DNA of 64,000 nt from Oscillospiraceae bacterium (GCA_902780785.1 CACZGS010000003.1:124001-188000), one strand, 5' to 3'; positions 26,787 to 35,468 are shown, counted from the stretch's first letter. Notes: a model not told the origin generated them from the letters alone. Numbers and translations: made by a program.

Positions 26787-27632
26787 TCAATCCACTCCAT
26801 ATAGCTTCTTGCCGTTATCATAGGTTATTTGCGCTGCTTCATCAATAGTCACGCCCTTTATCTCTGCGATCTTCGCACACACGTAGGCCACGTGGCACGG
26901 CTCATTTATAAGTCCCCTGTTAGGCTCAGGCGTCAGATACGGGCTGTCTGTCTCGATCACGATCCTGTCCCACGGCGTATTGAGAGCCACTTCAGGCGTC
27001 TTCTTATTGTTCTTAAATGTAACGGGGCCGTCGAAGCCGATATAGAAACCCATCTTAACGAGCTCCCGTGAGGCCTCTAACGAGCACGAGCAGCAGTGAC
27101 ATACTCCGGGAAGGCTTCTCATCCTCCCGCCCTTATAAAAGCGTCTGAGGATGTCCAGGCAGTCACCCGTCGCATCCCTCTCATGAAGTATTATCGGAAC
27201 ATCGTATTCATACGCGAGCTCCAGCTGCTTCTCAAAAACCTCTCTCTGGACACTTCTCTCTGACAGATCATAGTAATAATCCAGACCGATCTCGCCTAAT
27301 GCCATTATCTTTTGAGTTCTACGGGCCTCCAGAGCGCTTCTGAGGTACTTCTCCGTATCTTCCGTATAAGTTTTCGCCTCGTGCGGATGAACGCCCACAG
27401 AGGCGTAAAGAGCCACGCCCTCATATCCGTCGTACTTGTTTGCCATATCTACGGCTATGCGGCTCGTTTCCTCACTGTCAGCAGGTATAAGAACGCCGGT
27501 AACGCCGGATGTCTTGCATCGCTGCAAGATCTCCTCCGTGCTGATACCGGCGGCTTCAAATTTTCTGTCATAGATATGTGCGTGAGTATCAAAGAACTTC
27601 GCACTTCCGCTGTAATAAACGGGCTCTCTCAC
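26787..27632 (-). CDS. TatD-family metal-dependent hydrolase/DNase
   Basis: The protein has 281 residues and a TIM-barrel metallohydrolase fold. FFDTHAHIYD (metal His pair), GVHPHEAK, MALGEIGLDYYYD (metal Glu), PIILHERDA, the catalytic His in GVCHCCSCS and ETDSPYLTPEPNRG are all in the family order. The commonly proposed role is 3'-5' exonuclease activity in DNA quality control. The start is GTG at 27632, 5 bp after the metG stop; the metG-tatD order is standard in Bacillota. The cysteine-rich CHCCSCS around the fifth motif is unusual (usually CFSG). Confidence 0.93.
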   Translation of the reverse strand: MREPVYYSGSAKFFDTHAHIYDRKFEAAGISTEEILQRCKTSGVTGVLIPADSEETSRIAVDMANKYDGYEGVALYASVGVHPHEAKTYTEDTEKYLRSALEARRTQKIMALGEIGLDYYYDLSERSVQREVFEKQLELAYEYDVPIILHERDATGDCLDILRRFYKGGRMRSLPGVCHCCSCSLEASRELVKMGFYIGFDGPVTFKNNKKTPEVALNTPWDRIVIETDSPYLTPEPNRGLINEPCHVAYVCAKIAEIKGVTIDEAAQITYDNGKKLYGVD

Positions 27633-27637
27633 GTGTC

Positions 27638-29578
27638 TTACGAAATATCGGAGCCGGGCAATACGGAGTCGTCGAACTCGACAACGCGGTAGCCGTCACC
27701 ATACTTAACGGACAGGATCATGCCGTTGCTCTCAAGACCCATCATCTTTCTGGGCTCAAGGTTTACGATCATCGCAAGGGTCTTGCCGATGAGATCTTCA
27801 GGCTTGTAGTACTTAGCGATGCCTGAAAGAACCTGTCTCTCGCCGAATCCGTCATCAACCTTGAACTTTAAGAGCTTGTCAGACTTTTCGACCTTCTCGC
27901 ATGAAAGGACCTTAACAGCTCTGAGATCCAAAGCAGCAAAGTTATCGAACTTCGTGAGAGGCTTTAAGGGCTCAAGATCCTTGCCCTTCTCCTCTTCTGC
28001 TGCAGGGAACATCTTGTTGAGTTCCTCGATCTCCTTGTCGATGTCGATCCTCGGGAAGAGAACTTCGCCCTTAGTAACAGTTACTGTTGCAGAGAGAGCG
28101 TGTCTTTCCTTGGAAGCTTCCCATGTAGTATTGGACTCGTCAGCACCGATCTGCTCAAAGATCTTGGGTGATGTGTGAGGCATTACGGGCTCCAAAAGGA
28201 TAGCAACGCGTCTGATAGCGTCGAGCAGGTTGTAAAGAACTGCTGCAAGTCTCGGCTTAGCAGTCTCATCCTTAGCGAGCTTCCAGGGCTCGTTCTCATC
28301 GATATACTTGTTAGCTCTTGCGATAACACTGAAGATCTTTGCAAGACCTTCAGAGAAGCGCATTGTCTCGAATGTCTCGGATACGAAGTCCGGAAGAGCG
28401 TCAAGCTGCTCCAAAAGGTCATTGTCTGCGTCTGTGAATTCCTTCTCTTCAGGAAGCGTGCCGTCGAAATACTTGATGACCATTGCAGTTGTTCTTGAGA
28501 CGAGGTTGCCCAGGTCGTTTGCAAGATCAGAGTTGATCCTTGCGAACATCTGCTCATTTGAATAAGGACAGTCAGAACCGAATACCATCTCTCTTAAGAG
28601 GTGATATCTCAAAGCGTCAACGCCGTATCTCTCGCAAAGTACGAAAGGATCGATGACGTTACCCTTTGACTTACTCATCTTGCCGCCGTCGAATGTGATC
28701 CAGCCGTGGCCGTAAACCTTCTTAGGAAGGGGTTCACCCAATGCCATGAGGAATGCAGGCCAGATGAGCGAGTGGAATCTTACGATCTCCTTCGCCATTA
28801 CGTGCATATCTGCAGGCCAATACTTCTCATAGTCATTGTAAGTATCGTTCATGAAGCCCAGGAGCGAGATATAGTTTGTAAGAGCATCCATCCAGACATA
28901 GATGTAGTGGCCTTCATCGATGGTAACCGGAATGCCCCACTTAACGCTTGTTCTGGATACGCAGAGGTCCTGAAGTCCCGGCTTGATGAAGTTGTTGATC
29001 ATCTCATTAACTCTGGACTTTGGCTCAAGGAAATTCTTCTCAGGATCAAGAAGCAGCGCCTCAAGCTTGGGAGCAAACTCTGAGAGCTTGAAGAAATAAG
29101 CCTCTTCAGAAGCCTCAGTTACTTCTCTGCCGCAGTCAGGGCACTTGCCGTCAACGAGCTGGCTCTCTGTCCAGAAAGATTCACAGGGTGTGCAGTACTT
29201 ACCCTTGTACTCGCTCTTATAGATGTAACCGTCGTTGTAGAGCTTTTCGAACATGTTCTGAACGGTCTTGATATGGTAATCGTCAGTAGTTCTGACAAAT
29301 CTGTCATACTTGATGCCAAGTGTTGACCAGAGTCTCTTGAAGTTTGCGACGATATCGTCAACATAAGCCTTAGGCGTAACGCCCATCTCGATAGCCTTCT
29401 TCTCGATCTTCTGACCGTGCTCGTCTGTACCTGTGGAGAACATTACATCATAGCCCTGCATTCGCTTCATTCTCGCGATAGCATCGCATGCGAGAGTCGA
29501 ATAGCAATGTCCGATATGCGGATTGCCCGACGGATAATAGATCGGTGTCGTGATGTAGAATGTCTTCTTTTCTGCCAT
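27638..29578 (-). CDS. metG: Methionyl-tRNA synthetase
   Basis: The protein has 646 residues and charges tRNA-Met in the cytoplasm. The class I HIGH motif is PSGNPHIGHCYS and KMSKS appears as GGKMSKSKGNV. The zinc knuckle CTPCESFW and CPDCGRE lies in the connective region. The C-terminal 110 residues form the tRNA-binding EMAP/Trbp111-like domain (KVEKSDKLLKFKVDDGFGERQVLSGIAKYY in pieces), so the full-length homodimeric form is encoded. AGGAGG lies 6 bp before the ATG. No T-box leader is seen in the short upstream region. tatD follows after 5 bp. Confidence 0.97.
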   Translation of the reverse strand: MAEKKTFYITTPIYYPSGNPHIGHCYSTLACDAIARMKRMQGYDVMFSTGTDEHGQKIEKKAIEMGVTPKAYVDDIVANFKRLWSTLGIKYDRFVRTTDDYHIKTVQNMFEKLYNDGYIYKSEYKGKYCTPCESFWTESQLVDGKCPDCGREVTEASEEAYFFKLSEFAPKLEALLLDPEKNFLEPKSRVNEMINNFIKPGLQDLCVSRTSVKWGIPVTIDEGHYIYVWMDALTNYISLLGFMNDTYNDYEKYWPADMHVMAKEIVRFHSLIWPAFLMALGEPLPKKVYGHGWITFDGGKMSKSKGNVIDPFVLCERYGVDALRYHLLREMVFGSDCPYSNEQMFARINSDLANDLGNLVSRTTAMVIKYFDGTLPEEKEFTDADNDLLEQLDALPDFVSETFETMRFSEGLAKIFSVIARANKYIDENEPWKLAKDETAKPRLAAVLYNLLDAIRRVAILLEPVMPHTSPKIFEQIGADESNTTWEASKERHALSATVTVTKGEVLFPRIDIDKEIEELNKMFPAAEEEKGKDLEPLKPLTKFDNFAALDLRAVKVLSCEKVEKSDKLLKFKVDDGFGERQVLSGIAKYYKPEDLIGKTLAMIVNLEPRKMMGLESNGMILSVKYGDGYRVVEFDDSVLPGSDIS

Positions 29579-29714
29579 GATGTTCCTCCTCGCGCATATA
29601 TATTAATTAGATTGCGCGTAACTAAAAGATTATAGTTATTTATCCCTATGATTTCAAGAATATGGGGGTAAATACGAGCACACGTATTCCAAGCGCATTT
29701 TCTTCTATGCCGAT

Positions 29715-29805
29715 ATACACCAAACCTCTGATCTTATAAGCGATTTGGTGTATAAAACGTCAATTTATACACCAAATCGCCTTCTGTTTTAGTCATTTGG
29801 TGTAT
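29715..29805. repeat. Four-copy alternating inverted repeat (TTTGGTGTA element)
   Basis: This lies in the 356-bp gene-free stretch 29579-29934. ATACACCAAA (29715-29724), ATTTGGTGTAT (29742-29752), its complement (29768-29778) and ATTTGGTGTAT (29795-29805) alternate in orientation. The middle pair extends to perfect 17-bp arms (29740-29756 and 29764-29780) around a 7-bp loop. Copies 1:2 and 3:4 can also pair, giving mutually exclusive hairpins. Copy 4 is followed by TTTTC. The array fits an operator cluster or an attenuator; its role is unknown. Confidence 0.85.
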
Positions 29806-29825
29806 TTTTCAAAGCCACCGAAGAA

Positions 29826-29860
29826 TGAGACTAGTCTCAATCTTTCCAAACCCAGTCTCA
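29826..29860. promoter_or_regulatory. Palindrome plus third half-site, operator-like
   Basis: A perfect 14-bp palindrome made of TGAGACT and AGTCTCA (29826-29839) is followed by a further AGTCTCA at 29854-29860, 21 bp (two helical turns) from the equivalent half-site. It lies upstream of the -10 box of the gene at 29935. Confidence 0.5.
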
Positions 29861-29898
29861 ACTTGCTCCAAAAGCCTTTTTTCTGAATTTCAAGGCTC

Positions 29899-29904
29899 TA
29901 TAAT
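29899..29904 (+). promoter_or_regulatory. -10 box for the gene at 29935
   Basis: TATAAT lies 30 bp before the ATG. The -35 region is only a T-rich stretch, which suggests activator dependence. GGAGGG lies 8 bp before the ATG. Confidence 0.5.
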
Positions 29905-29934
29905 CAAGGAAAACACCAAAGGAGGGCACTCAAT

Positions 29935-30720
29935 ATGGCTAATACAGTATTGGATGTAATGCGTGCCCGATATAGATTGCTGATGAAAAGCATCAATTCT
30001 CTCGAAGCGAAGGAAAAAGAGTTGCCTGATGGAAGCATCATAATCAGGCTACAAAATCGAAATAAGTATTATTACTGTTACAACAACCATAAACAGAAAT
30101 ACCTTAATCACAAAGACACCGCCCTCATCCGCCAGCTTGTTCAGAAAGATCACATAAACAAGGCTATCAAGGCCGCAAAACACGAGGCGGAAGTCCTGAA
30201 GAAGGATATTATCGGTTATCCCAAGGACACCATGGAAAAAGTCTATGAGACACTTCCGGAAGAACGCAGGAAGTACGCTTCGCCGCTTATACTCAGTGAC
30301 GAGGAATACGCAAAGGCATGGCTGGCGACACCCTATGAGGCAAAGCCTTTTGGTAAGGATGCTCCTGAATACTATACGATGAAGGGCGAGCGCGTCAGAT
30401 CAAAGATCGAAGTAATAATCGCGGACAGGCTGTATATCAAGGGAATCCCCTATAAATATGAATGCCCGGTGGTGATAGACGGTGTGGTATTTCATCCGGA
30501 TTTCACGATCTTGAGGCTCAGTGACAGAAAGGTGCTCTACCACGAGCATTGCGGGAAGATGGGCGATACCGGATATGTTGAGGACATGATCGACCGAGTA
30601 AACAAATACGCGCGGGCGCAGATCTTTCTGGGTGACAGGCTATTCTGCACCTTTGAATCTGAGACTCAGCCCATAGACTTAAGCTGGCTTGATGATTTCA
30701 TCGAAAAGAACTACAGATGA
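29935..30720 (+). CDS. Orphan PD-(D/E)XK nuclease-like protein
   Basis: The protein has 261 residues. The N-terminal half is helical and basic (YYYCYNNHKQKYL, then coiled segments). The C-terminal half resembles the restriction-endonuclease fold: Glu159 in RSKIEVIIADRLY, KGIPYKYECPV, Asp189 in VFHPDFTIL, and Glu204 in LYHEHCGKMG. The order E...PD...ExH matches nuclease modules found in Clostridia, though the usual Lys after the second acid reads Cys or Gly. It is convergent with rsmI with no gap, stands alone, and sits behind an elaborate repeat-rich leader. It may be a DNA repair or defence nuclease; the function is inferred from motif shape only. Confidence 0.7.
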   Translation: MANTVLDVMRARYRLLMKSINSLEAKEKELPDGSIIIRLQNRNKYYYCYNNHKQKYLNHKDTALIRQLVQKDHINKAIKAAKHEAEVLKKDIIGYPKDTMEKVYETLPEERRKYASPLILSDEEYAKAWLATPYEAKPFGKDAPEYYTMKGERVRSKIEVIIADRLYIKGIPYKYECPVVIDGVVFHPDFTILRLSDRKVLYHEHCGKMGDTGYVEDMIDRVNKYARAQIFLGDRLFCTFESETQPIDLSWLDDFIEKNYR

Positions 30721-31539
30721 TCAGCTCTCCGAAGCAATCTTATAAGCTTCCTTCTTGTTCATGCCGGTATATTCGGATACCACAGAAGCAATGTCCTTAG
30801 AAGACATACCCTTCTCCTTCAGCAAAGCGATCAAAGCGGTTCCGTCGCCTGCCGCCACCATTGTCTTCTGTTCCAGATGCTCAAGGCAGATGCAGAACTC
30901 GCCGCGGGGCTCGGTAGTCTTATAGTATTCGACAGCCTCAGTAACGGTCATGCGGAGGACTTCCTCATATTTCTTGGTAAGCTCGCGGCACAAAGCGATA
31001 CGGCAGGAACCAAAGCCTCCTTCACAAAGCTCATCAAGGAGTTTTTTCAGGCGGTGCGGAGCCTCATACAATACGATGGTCTCCCCTATCAGCGTCAGAG
31101 CCTTAAGGCGCTCGCGCCTCTTTGAACCCTCCGAAGGCAGGAAGCCTTCAAAGTGGAAATATCTTGTATCAAGTCCTGAGATGCTCAGGGCGGCAGTTAC
31201 CGCGGAAGGTCCGGGGATAACGCTTACCTCAATGCCGTTTGCTGCGGCAAGTGATGCGAGATCGGCACCGGGGTCACTTATCGCAGGCATGCCCGCATCG
31301 GACACCTCTGCCACATTAAGGCCGGACTTGAGCATATCCAGGATGCCGTTGCCGCTGGCGGCCTTGTTGTGCTCGTGGTAAGCGATCAGGCGCTTGCCGG
31401 TAATGCCGAGCTGGGACAAAAGGATACCAGTGACTCTCGTATCCTCACATGCAATAACATCAACGCTCTTGAGCACTTCGCAAGCTCTGGGCGACATATC
31501 ATCGAGATTTCCGATAGGTGTTCCGACTAGATAAAGCAA
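30721..31539 (-). CDS. rsmI: 16S rRNA (cytidine1402-2'-O)-methyltransferase
   Basis: The protein has 272 residues. It uses SAM to methylate the ribose of C1402 in the decoding centre. LYLVGTPIGNLDDMSPRA, ACEDTRVTGILL, YHEHN and VSDAGMPAISDPG are the family blocks, and VIPGPSAVTAALSISGL with FHFEGFLPSEGSKR completes the SAM methyltransferase (tetrapyrrole-methylase) fold. The start is TTG at 31539 with AGGAA 8 bp upstream and overlaps the preceding gene by 13 bp. Linkage to the TrmN6-like gene matches the yabB-yazA-yabC arrangement of Bacillus, without the GIY-YIG gene. Confidence 0.95.
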   Translation of the reverse strand: MLYLVGTPIGNLDDMSPRACEVLKSVDVIACEDTRVTGILLSQLGITGKRLIAYHEHNKAASGNGILDMLKSGLNVAEVSDAGMPAISDPGADLASLAAANGIEVSVIPGPSAVTAALSISGLDTRYFHFEGFLPSEGSKRRERLKALTLIGETIVLYEAPHRLKKLLDELCEGGFGSCRIALCRELTKKYEEVLRMTVTEAVEYYKTTEPRGEFCICLEHLEQKTMVAAGDGTALIALLKEKGMSSKDIASVVSEYTGMNKKEAYKIASES

Positions 31540-32330
31540 TCTGAGTGTTCCTCCTCGTATATGTGTGCAGCTCTCGCTGTGAGAGCCGAAGAACCTTCTT
31601 CATTTATGAACAATGGCGTCAAGGCCTTGAATTCGGCATTAGGCGCACCCTTTTTCCCTGCGATCAGGGCCAGAAAAGCATCTTTGCCCGCATTCGCGTG
31701 GACGGTAAGCAATCTTACAGGCGTGATCTTGTATTTCGCATACAGCGAAAAGACTTCCGGCACCCTGTCAGGGCTTATGCACATGACAGCATAACCGCCG
31801 CTCGTGCGTGTCCTGAGAGACTGAACACGGACAAAGTCCTCCAGCGCTCCGCAGTCAGCAAAGCGCGCAGTCTTCTCATGCTCAGACTTGGCAGCATCAG
31901 TAACGGAGCCCTTGGTGCCGTCATAGAAAGGCGGATTCATAAAGACCACATCGTAAGCTTTGTTCTTAACCGATACAGGAAGATCGCGCAGGTCGCAGTT
32001 ATATGCGGTGATGCGGTCAGATAAGCCATTAAGCTTAATGTTCTCGCAGAACACCTTATAAGCCAGTTCAACGAGCTCGACACCGTCCACATGCGCATTC
32101 TTGCAGCGCGCGGATGCGAGCAGGGATACGCCGCCGGTGCCGCTGCCCAGTTCGAGCATCTCGCAGGGCTTTCCCATACGGACAAAAGACGCGGCAAACC
32201 ACGCAAGCAGGACGCTCGCGGTATCAAGCTTATAGCAATCCTTGTGCTGCAGGAGCATAAGACCGTCGCGCCCCAAAGATTCGGGCACGATAAGCTCGCC
32301 ATCGATGTTTACTGCCAAAGAATCAGACAA
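31527..32330 (-). CDS. tRNA1(Val) (adenine37-N6)-methyltransferase-like protein
   Basis: The protein has 267 residues. SAM-binding motif I is ELGSGTGGVSLL, the N6-methyltransferase motif is VFMNPPFYDG, and KLDTASVLLAWF is the typical opening. It is close to TrmN6/YabB in plan, and its partner rsmI is the usual neighbour. I place the start at a TTG at 32330 with GGAAGG just upstream; an in-frame TTG at 32354 is also possible but lies about 4 nt after the expected transcription start of the TATAAT promoter at 32365-32370. The substrate assignment is by family and neighbourhood. Confidence 0.85.
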   Translation of the reverse strand: MSDSLAVNIDGELIVPESLGRDGLMLLQHKDCYKLDTASVLLAWFAASFVRMGKPCEMLELGSGTGGVSLLASARCKNAHVDGVELVELAYKVFCENIKLNGLSDRITAYNCDLRDLPVSVKNKAYDVVFMNPPFYDGTKGSVTDAAKSEHEKTARFADCGALEDFVRVQSLRTRTSGGYAVMCISPDRVPEVFSLYAKYKITPVRLLTVHANAGKDAFLALIAGKKGAPNAEFKALTPLFINEEGSSALTARAAHIYEEEHSDCFI

Positions 32331-32364
32331 TTGTCCTTCCCGCCGATCTTTCAAGATACAAACT

Positions 32365-32370
32365 ATTATA
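32365..32370 (-). promoter_or_regulatory. -10 box for the TrmN6-like/rsmI unit
   Basis: The minus strand has TATAAT overlapping the end of the preceding gene. The -35 region is weak. Confidence 0.4.
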
Positions 32371-32373
32371 CAA

Positions 32374-33921
32374 TTATTTGACGAGTATGCTGTCAGATCT
32401 CATTTCCGTTATGGATTTGCGCAGTTCTTTGAAATCGACCTCGATCTTCTTGTTCTTGACCTGGTACGGATAAGCCTTGCTTACCAGAGTACTTCTCTGA
32501 GCTTCCGCTTTGGTCCTGAAATCCTTGCCGTGGAAAGCTTCATTCATGACTGCGGTATCAGCCTCAAAATCTTTTACTTCATTGTCGATCTTATCGATCT
32601 CGGTCTTGTTTGCCTTGTATTCATCATAGTAATCGATAAGCTTTTCGACGTTCTCGAAAAAAGGCACATTATGAACAGACGCATGCTGTTTTGCTTCTGC
32701 CAGACGTCTTCTGACAGCTTTGATGCTTTCTTTATCTACATCATCCGTAAGATCGATATCGCTGATCTTTGTCCAGCAGCCGGCACAAAGGGCACGGCCG
32801 AGGAGAGCTTCAAAATCAGACGGATGAGCCATGAGAATGCTGTCAAATCTCTGGTTGGCATCACTGTAAAGGCCGGTATTAAGAGAGTTAAGTGCCTTTT
32901 CCATAGGGAGTCCGAAGAACAGGGAAACACCATATGCCACACCGCAGTGATCACACTGGTAAACGCGCTTTTCTTTGTTGAGAGTGAGTTTGGCAGCACA
33001 CTTGGAACAGATAACGATCTCGGAAGGATCGATGCTCGTGTAATCAACAGGTGTTTTTGCGGCAGCAGCGGCCTCGTTTGCTCTTATTTTCTTAATTCTC
33101 TCGGTCGACGGATAGAGACTGCCAAGTTTATGGTACGCGTCGGAATAATCATAGAGCTTAAATCTGATCTGTCTGTCAAGAGAATGATCCATATGCATGG
33201 CCGGCTTATAGTCACGGTCCAGCGCATTGGTGAACAGCTTCACGCACAAATGGATCAAACCCACCAAAGCAGCGGGGATCATCAGAAGCAACGATGCCCA
33301 TCTTCCTTCATTATCAGGCGAAGTTTTCATGAAAAACAGCATCGCAAAGGTGCAGATGATATAGGTCCCATAAAACACTTTCGGAAGCCAGTCTGCCATG
33401 CCGTCGGATCTTTCCGTGCGGTTATCAGCCACCATCTTCTCATCAACTTTTTGCTTGGTAGCTTCGGACCTTATCGCCTTCTGTTCCTTACGCAGTCTTG
33501 CTACCTCTTCTCTGATGTCAACCATTTCCATGAGCTTTTCAAAATACATGGAAGTGTTCTTGTCAGAATTGTTCTTTGCATTGACAAGAGCCTTCTTGAC
33601 CCTGACCACATTGTAAGCAGGAAGCGTATCCGGATTCTCGAGCTTTTCGACAGCAGTGATCCTCATATCACTAAGAACACTGCCGAGATTGGCTTCGAAG
33701 TTATCCGGTTCATTCACAAGAATAGAAAGATACTTCTCCTTGGCCGCATTATAGGACTTCGCATTCAGCAATTCCTTAGCCTGCTCCATTATTTCATCGC
33801 CATGGAAATCCAGCACATCAAACGCCGTCCCGCAGAACGGACATTCAAAAAACTCCTGATCAGAATCGAAGTTCAGGACGCCTGCACACTTGGAACATGT
33901 GTAACTCTTCAGTACTGCCAT
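32374..33921 (-). CDS. Double zinc-ribbon membrane protein with TPR-like segments, paralog A
   Basis: The protein has 515 residues and unknown function. It is built from two similar modules. Module 1 has a rubredoxin-like zinc ribbon (C9-x2-C12, C27-x2-C30) with KSYTCSKC and ECPFCGTAFD, then a helical repeat of TPR size (AKEKYLSILVNEPDNFEANLG). Two membrane helices lie at about 183-222. Module 2 repeats the plan (VICSKCAAKLTL, QCDHCGVAYG, then RFDSILMAHPSDFEALLGRAL). The termini should face the cytoplasm. It overlaps paralog B (33909-35468) by 13 bp. A 601-residue ORF on the opposite strand is a shadow; the Cys pairs and paralogy prove this strand. Confidence 0.8.
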   Translation of the reverse strand: MAVLKSYTCSKCAGVLNFDSDQEFFECPFCGTAFDVLDFHGDEIMEQAKELLNAKSYNAAKEKYLSILVNEPDNFEANLGSVLSDMRITAVEKLENPDTLPAYNVVRVKKALVNAKNNSDKNTSMYFEKLMEMVDIREEVARLRKEQKAIRSEATKQKVDEKMVADNRTERSDGMADWLPKVFYGTYIICTFAMLFFMKTSPDNEGRWASLLLMIPAALVGLIHLCVKLFTNALDRDYKPAMHMDHSLDRQIRFKLYDYSDAYHKLGSLYPSTERIKKIRANEAAAAAKTPVDYTSIDPSEIVICSKCAAKLTLNKEKRVYQCDHCGVAYGVSLFFGLPMEKALNSLNTGLYSDANQRFDSILMAHPSDFEALLGRALCAGCWTKISDIDLTDDVDKESIKAVRRRLAEAKQHASVHNVPFFENVEKLIDYYDEYKANKTEIDKIDNEVKDFEADTAVMNEAFHGKDFRTKAEAQRSTLVSKAYPYQVKNKKIEVDFKELRKSITEMRSDSILVK

Positions 33922-35468
33922 TTCTTATCCTCACTGCCGCTTGATCTCAGTTCTTTATTTTCACGTAAGATCTTATCTTTAAGTTCATCGAATTCAGTCT
34001 TGATTTTTGTTTTCCTGAGGAGCCCTTCTCGCCTCCACAATATGTAATCAGGCTCATTTTCAGGGTGGGCATCATTAACGTCTTTGCTGTTTTGGCCTGA
34101 CTTTTTTAATCGGGAGATCTTCTCAAGTTCTTCGTTAAAAGTATCGACAGCATGCGAAGTTTTCTGATAATCAAAAATGAGACTGATCAGTCTGCTCACA
34201 TTCTCCATAAAAGGTCTGTCTTCTTCAGTAGAATGTGCAACGGCATCAGCTATGCGGCCTTTTAAATTATTCATGCGGACATCCGTGAAGGCTTGTTCTG
34301 TCAGGACTATATCGCCCATCTTCTTCCAACGTCCGCCCAAAAGCACCCTTCCAAGGAGTGCATCGAAATTATGGGGATCTTGCATGAGCATGTAAGAAAA
34401 TCTCTGATCAGCTTCTGCAAAATCGTTATCCTTAAGTGCATTCGCGATTTTCTCGTAAGGATCTCCGAAAAACAGCGACGTGCCGTATGCAACTCCGCAG
34501 GACCTGCACTCATAAAGACTTTTCTCTTTGTCCAATGTCAAAAGGCCGCCGCACTTATTGCAGATAACGGTCTTCTCGATATCGATGAAAGGATCTGCTT
34601 CGGGAGCATCATTTTTCACGGCCGGAGCGGGCTTTTCATAAGCCTTTGGATCAGGGACGATCTTCTTGAGCTTGTAATAGGTATTCATGTACTCATCCCT
34701 GATTTTTTTCATTTTGACGATGTCACTGTTATCTTTGAAAGACTGAGCTGCCATCTCACGGTTAAGGCGCTTCTCGGCTCTTTTTTTGCTGATAACGTAA
34801 TATTGCTTCAACCCGATACTTAGAAGAATGATACCGGCAATGATAAGAAGGTTTACCCAAGCCAGACCAAAAGCGATCAGAAGGAGAGCAACGATTGGCA
34901 ATATCCTGAGAGAAATATACAATAAACCCGTCTTATAACCGTCGAAAAACGCTTTCTCCTTCTCTTCAATGGTCACGATATCATAACCCATATTCCTGAA
35001 ATGCTTGTTCTGCGCTTTTGTAACCTCATCAGCGTCATCACGTGTCCTGTTATATTCATCAGCGAGCTCAAACATCCGGATGAGCAGTTCGAAATATTCC
35101 GTTTCTTCGGGAAGTGCTTCCTTTGCATTCTTTGTCGTCTGAATCGCTTCTTTGAGTCTTGCATTTTCGAGGTATTCGAGTCTGCATACTCTGCCTACTG
35201 AAGGCAAATGACATTCAGCAAGGATCAGTCCCAGAAGTGCTTCAAAGTCTCTGGGATTTCTTCTCAGGATTGCCTGGTACTTATCTTTTGCAGTAAGATA
35301 GTTGCCTCTGTTCAAGGCCATCTTGCCCTGTTTGATCAGATCTCCCCTGTGGAAATCCGTAAAAGCAAATTCGCCGCCGCAGAAAGGACAGCCAAAAACT
35401 TCCTGACCCTCATCAAAGTTCAGGACACCCCCACACTTAACGCAGGAATAACTCTTAAGTAATGCCAT
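33909..35468 (-). CDS. Double zinc-ribbon membrane protein with TPR-like segments, paralog B
   Basis: The protein has 519 residues, the same design as paralog A: ribbon 1 with C9, C12, C27, C30 (KSYSCVKCGGVLNF, GCPFCGGEF), a helical repeat (AKDKYQAILRRNPRDFEALLG), paired membrane helices (about 183-222), a coiled-coil/linker, ribbon 2 with C303, C306, C321, C324 (VICNKCGGLLTL, ECRSCGVAYG) and a second helical repeat (RFSYMLMQDPHNFDALLGRVL). It leads the two-gene unit. A single-module relative lies at 61278-62243. Ribbons can bind zinc or partners; no enzyme motif is seen. The likely setting is a membrane-associated scaffold or stress protein, but this is inference. Confidence 0.8.
   Translation of the reverse strand: MALLKSYSCVKCGGVLNFDEGQEVFGCPFCGGEFAFTDFHRGDLIKQGKMALNRGNYLTAKDKYQAILRRNPRDFEALLGLILAECHLPSVGRVCRLEYLENARLKEAIQTTKNAKEALPEETEYFELLIRMFELADEYNRTRDDADEVTKAQNKHFRNMGYDIVTIEEKEKAFFDGYKTGLLYISLRILPIVALLLIAFGLAWVNLLIIAGIILLSIGLKQYYVISKKRAEKRLNREMAAQSFKDNSDIVKMKKIRDEYMNTYYKLKKIVPDPKAYEKPAPAVKNDAPEADPFIDIEKTVICNKCGGLLTLDKEKSLYECRSCGVAYGTSLFFGDPYEKIANALKDNDFAEADQRFSYMLMQDPHNFDALLGRVLLGGRWKKMGDIVLTEQAFTDVRMNNLKGRIADAVAHSTEEDRPFMENVSRLISLIFDYQKTSHAVDTFNEELEKISRLKKSGQNSKDVNDAHPENEPDYILWRREGLLRKTKIKTEFDELKDKILRENKELRSSGSEDKKWQY

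Noticed and set aside
29579..29640. T-box or riboswitch in front of metG
   Set aside because: The leader is short and shows neither the T-box sequence nor a specifier stem.
29715..29860. CRISPR array or insertion-sequence end
   Set aside because: The copies alternate in orientation with unequal short spacers; there are no cas or transposase genes and no target duplication.
32242..34047. 601-residue open frame on the + strand
   Set aside because: It is antisense to the zinc-ribbon gene at 32374-33921 and to the start of the next. The minus-strand protein has spaced CxxC pairs and a clear paralog, while the + frame has no recognisable domain or ribosome binding site.
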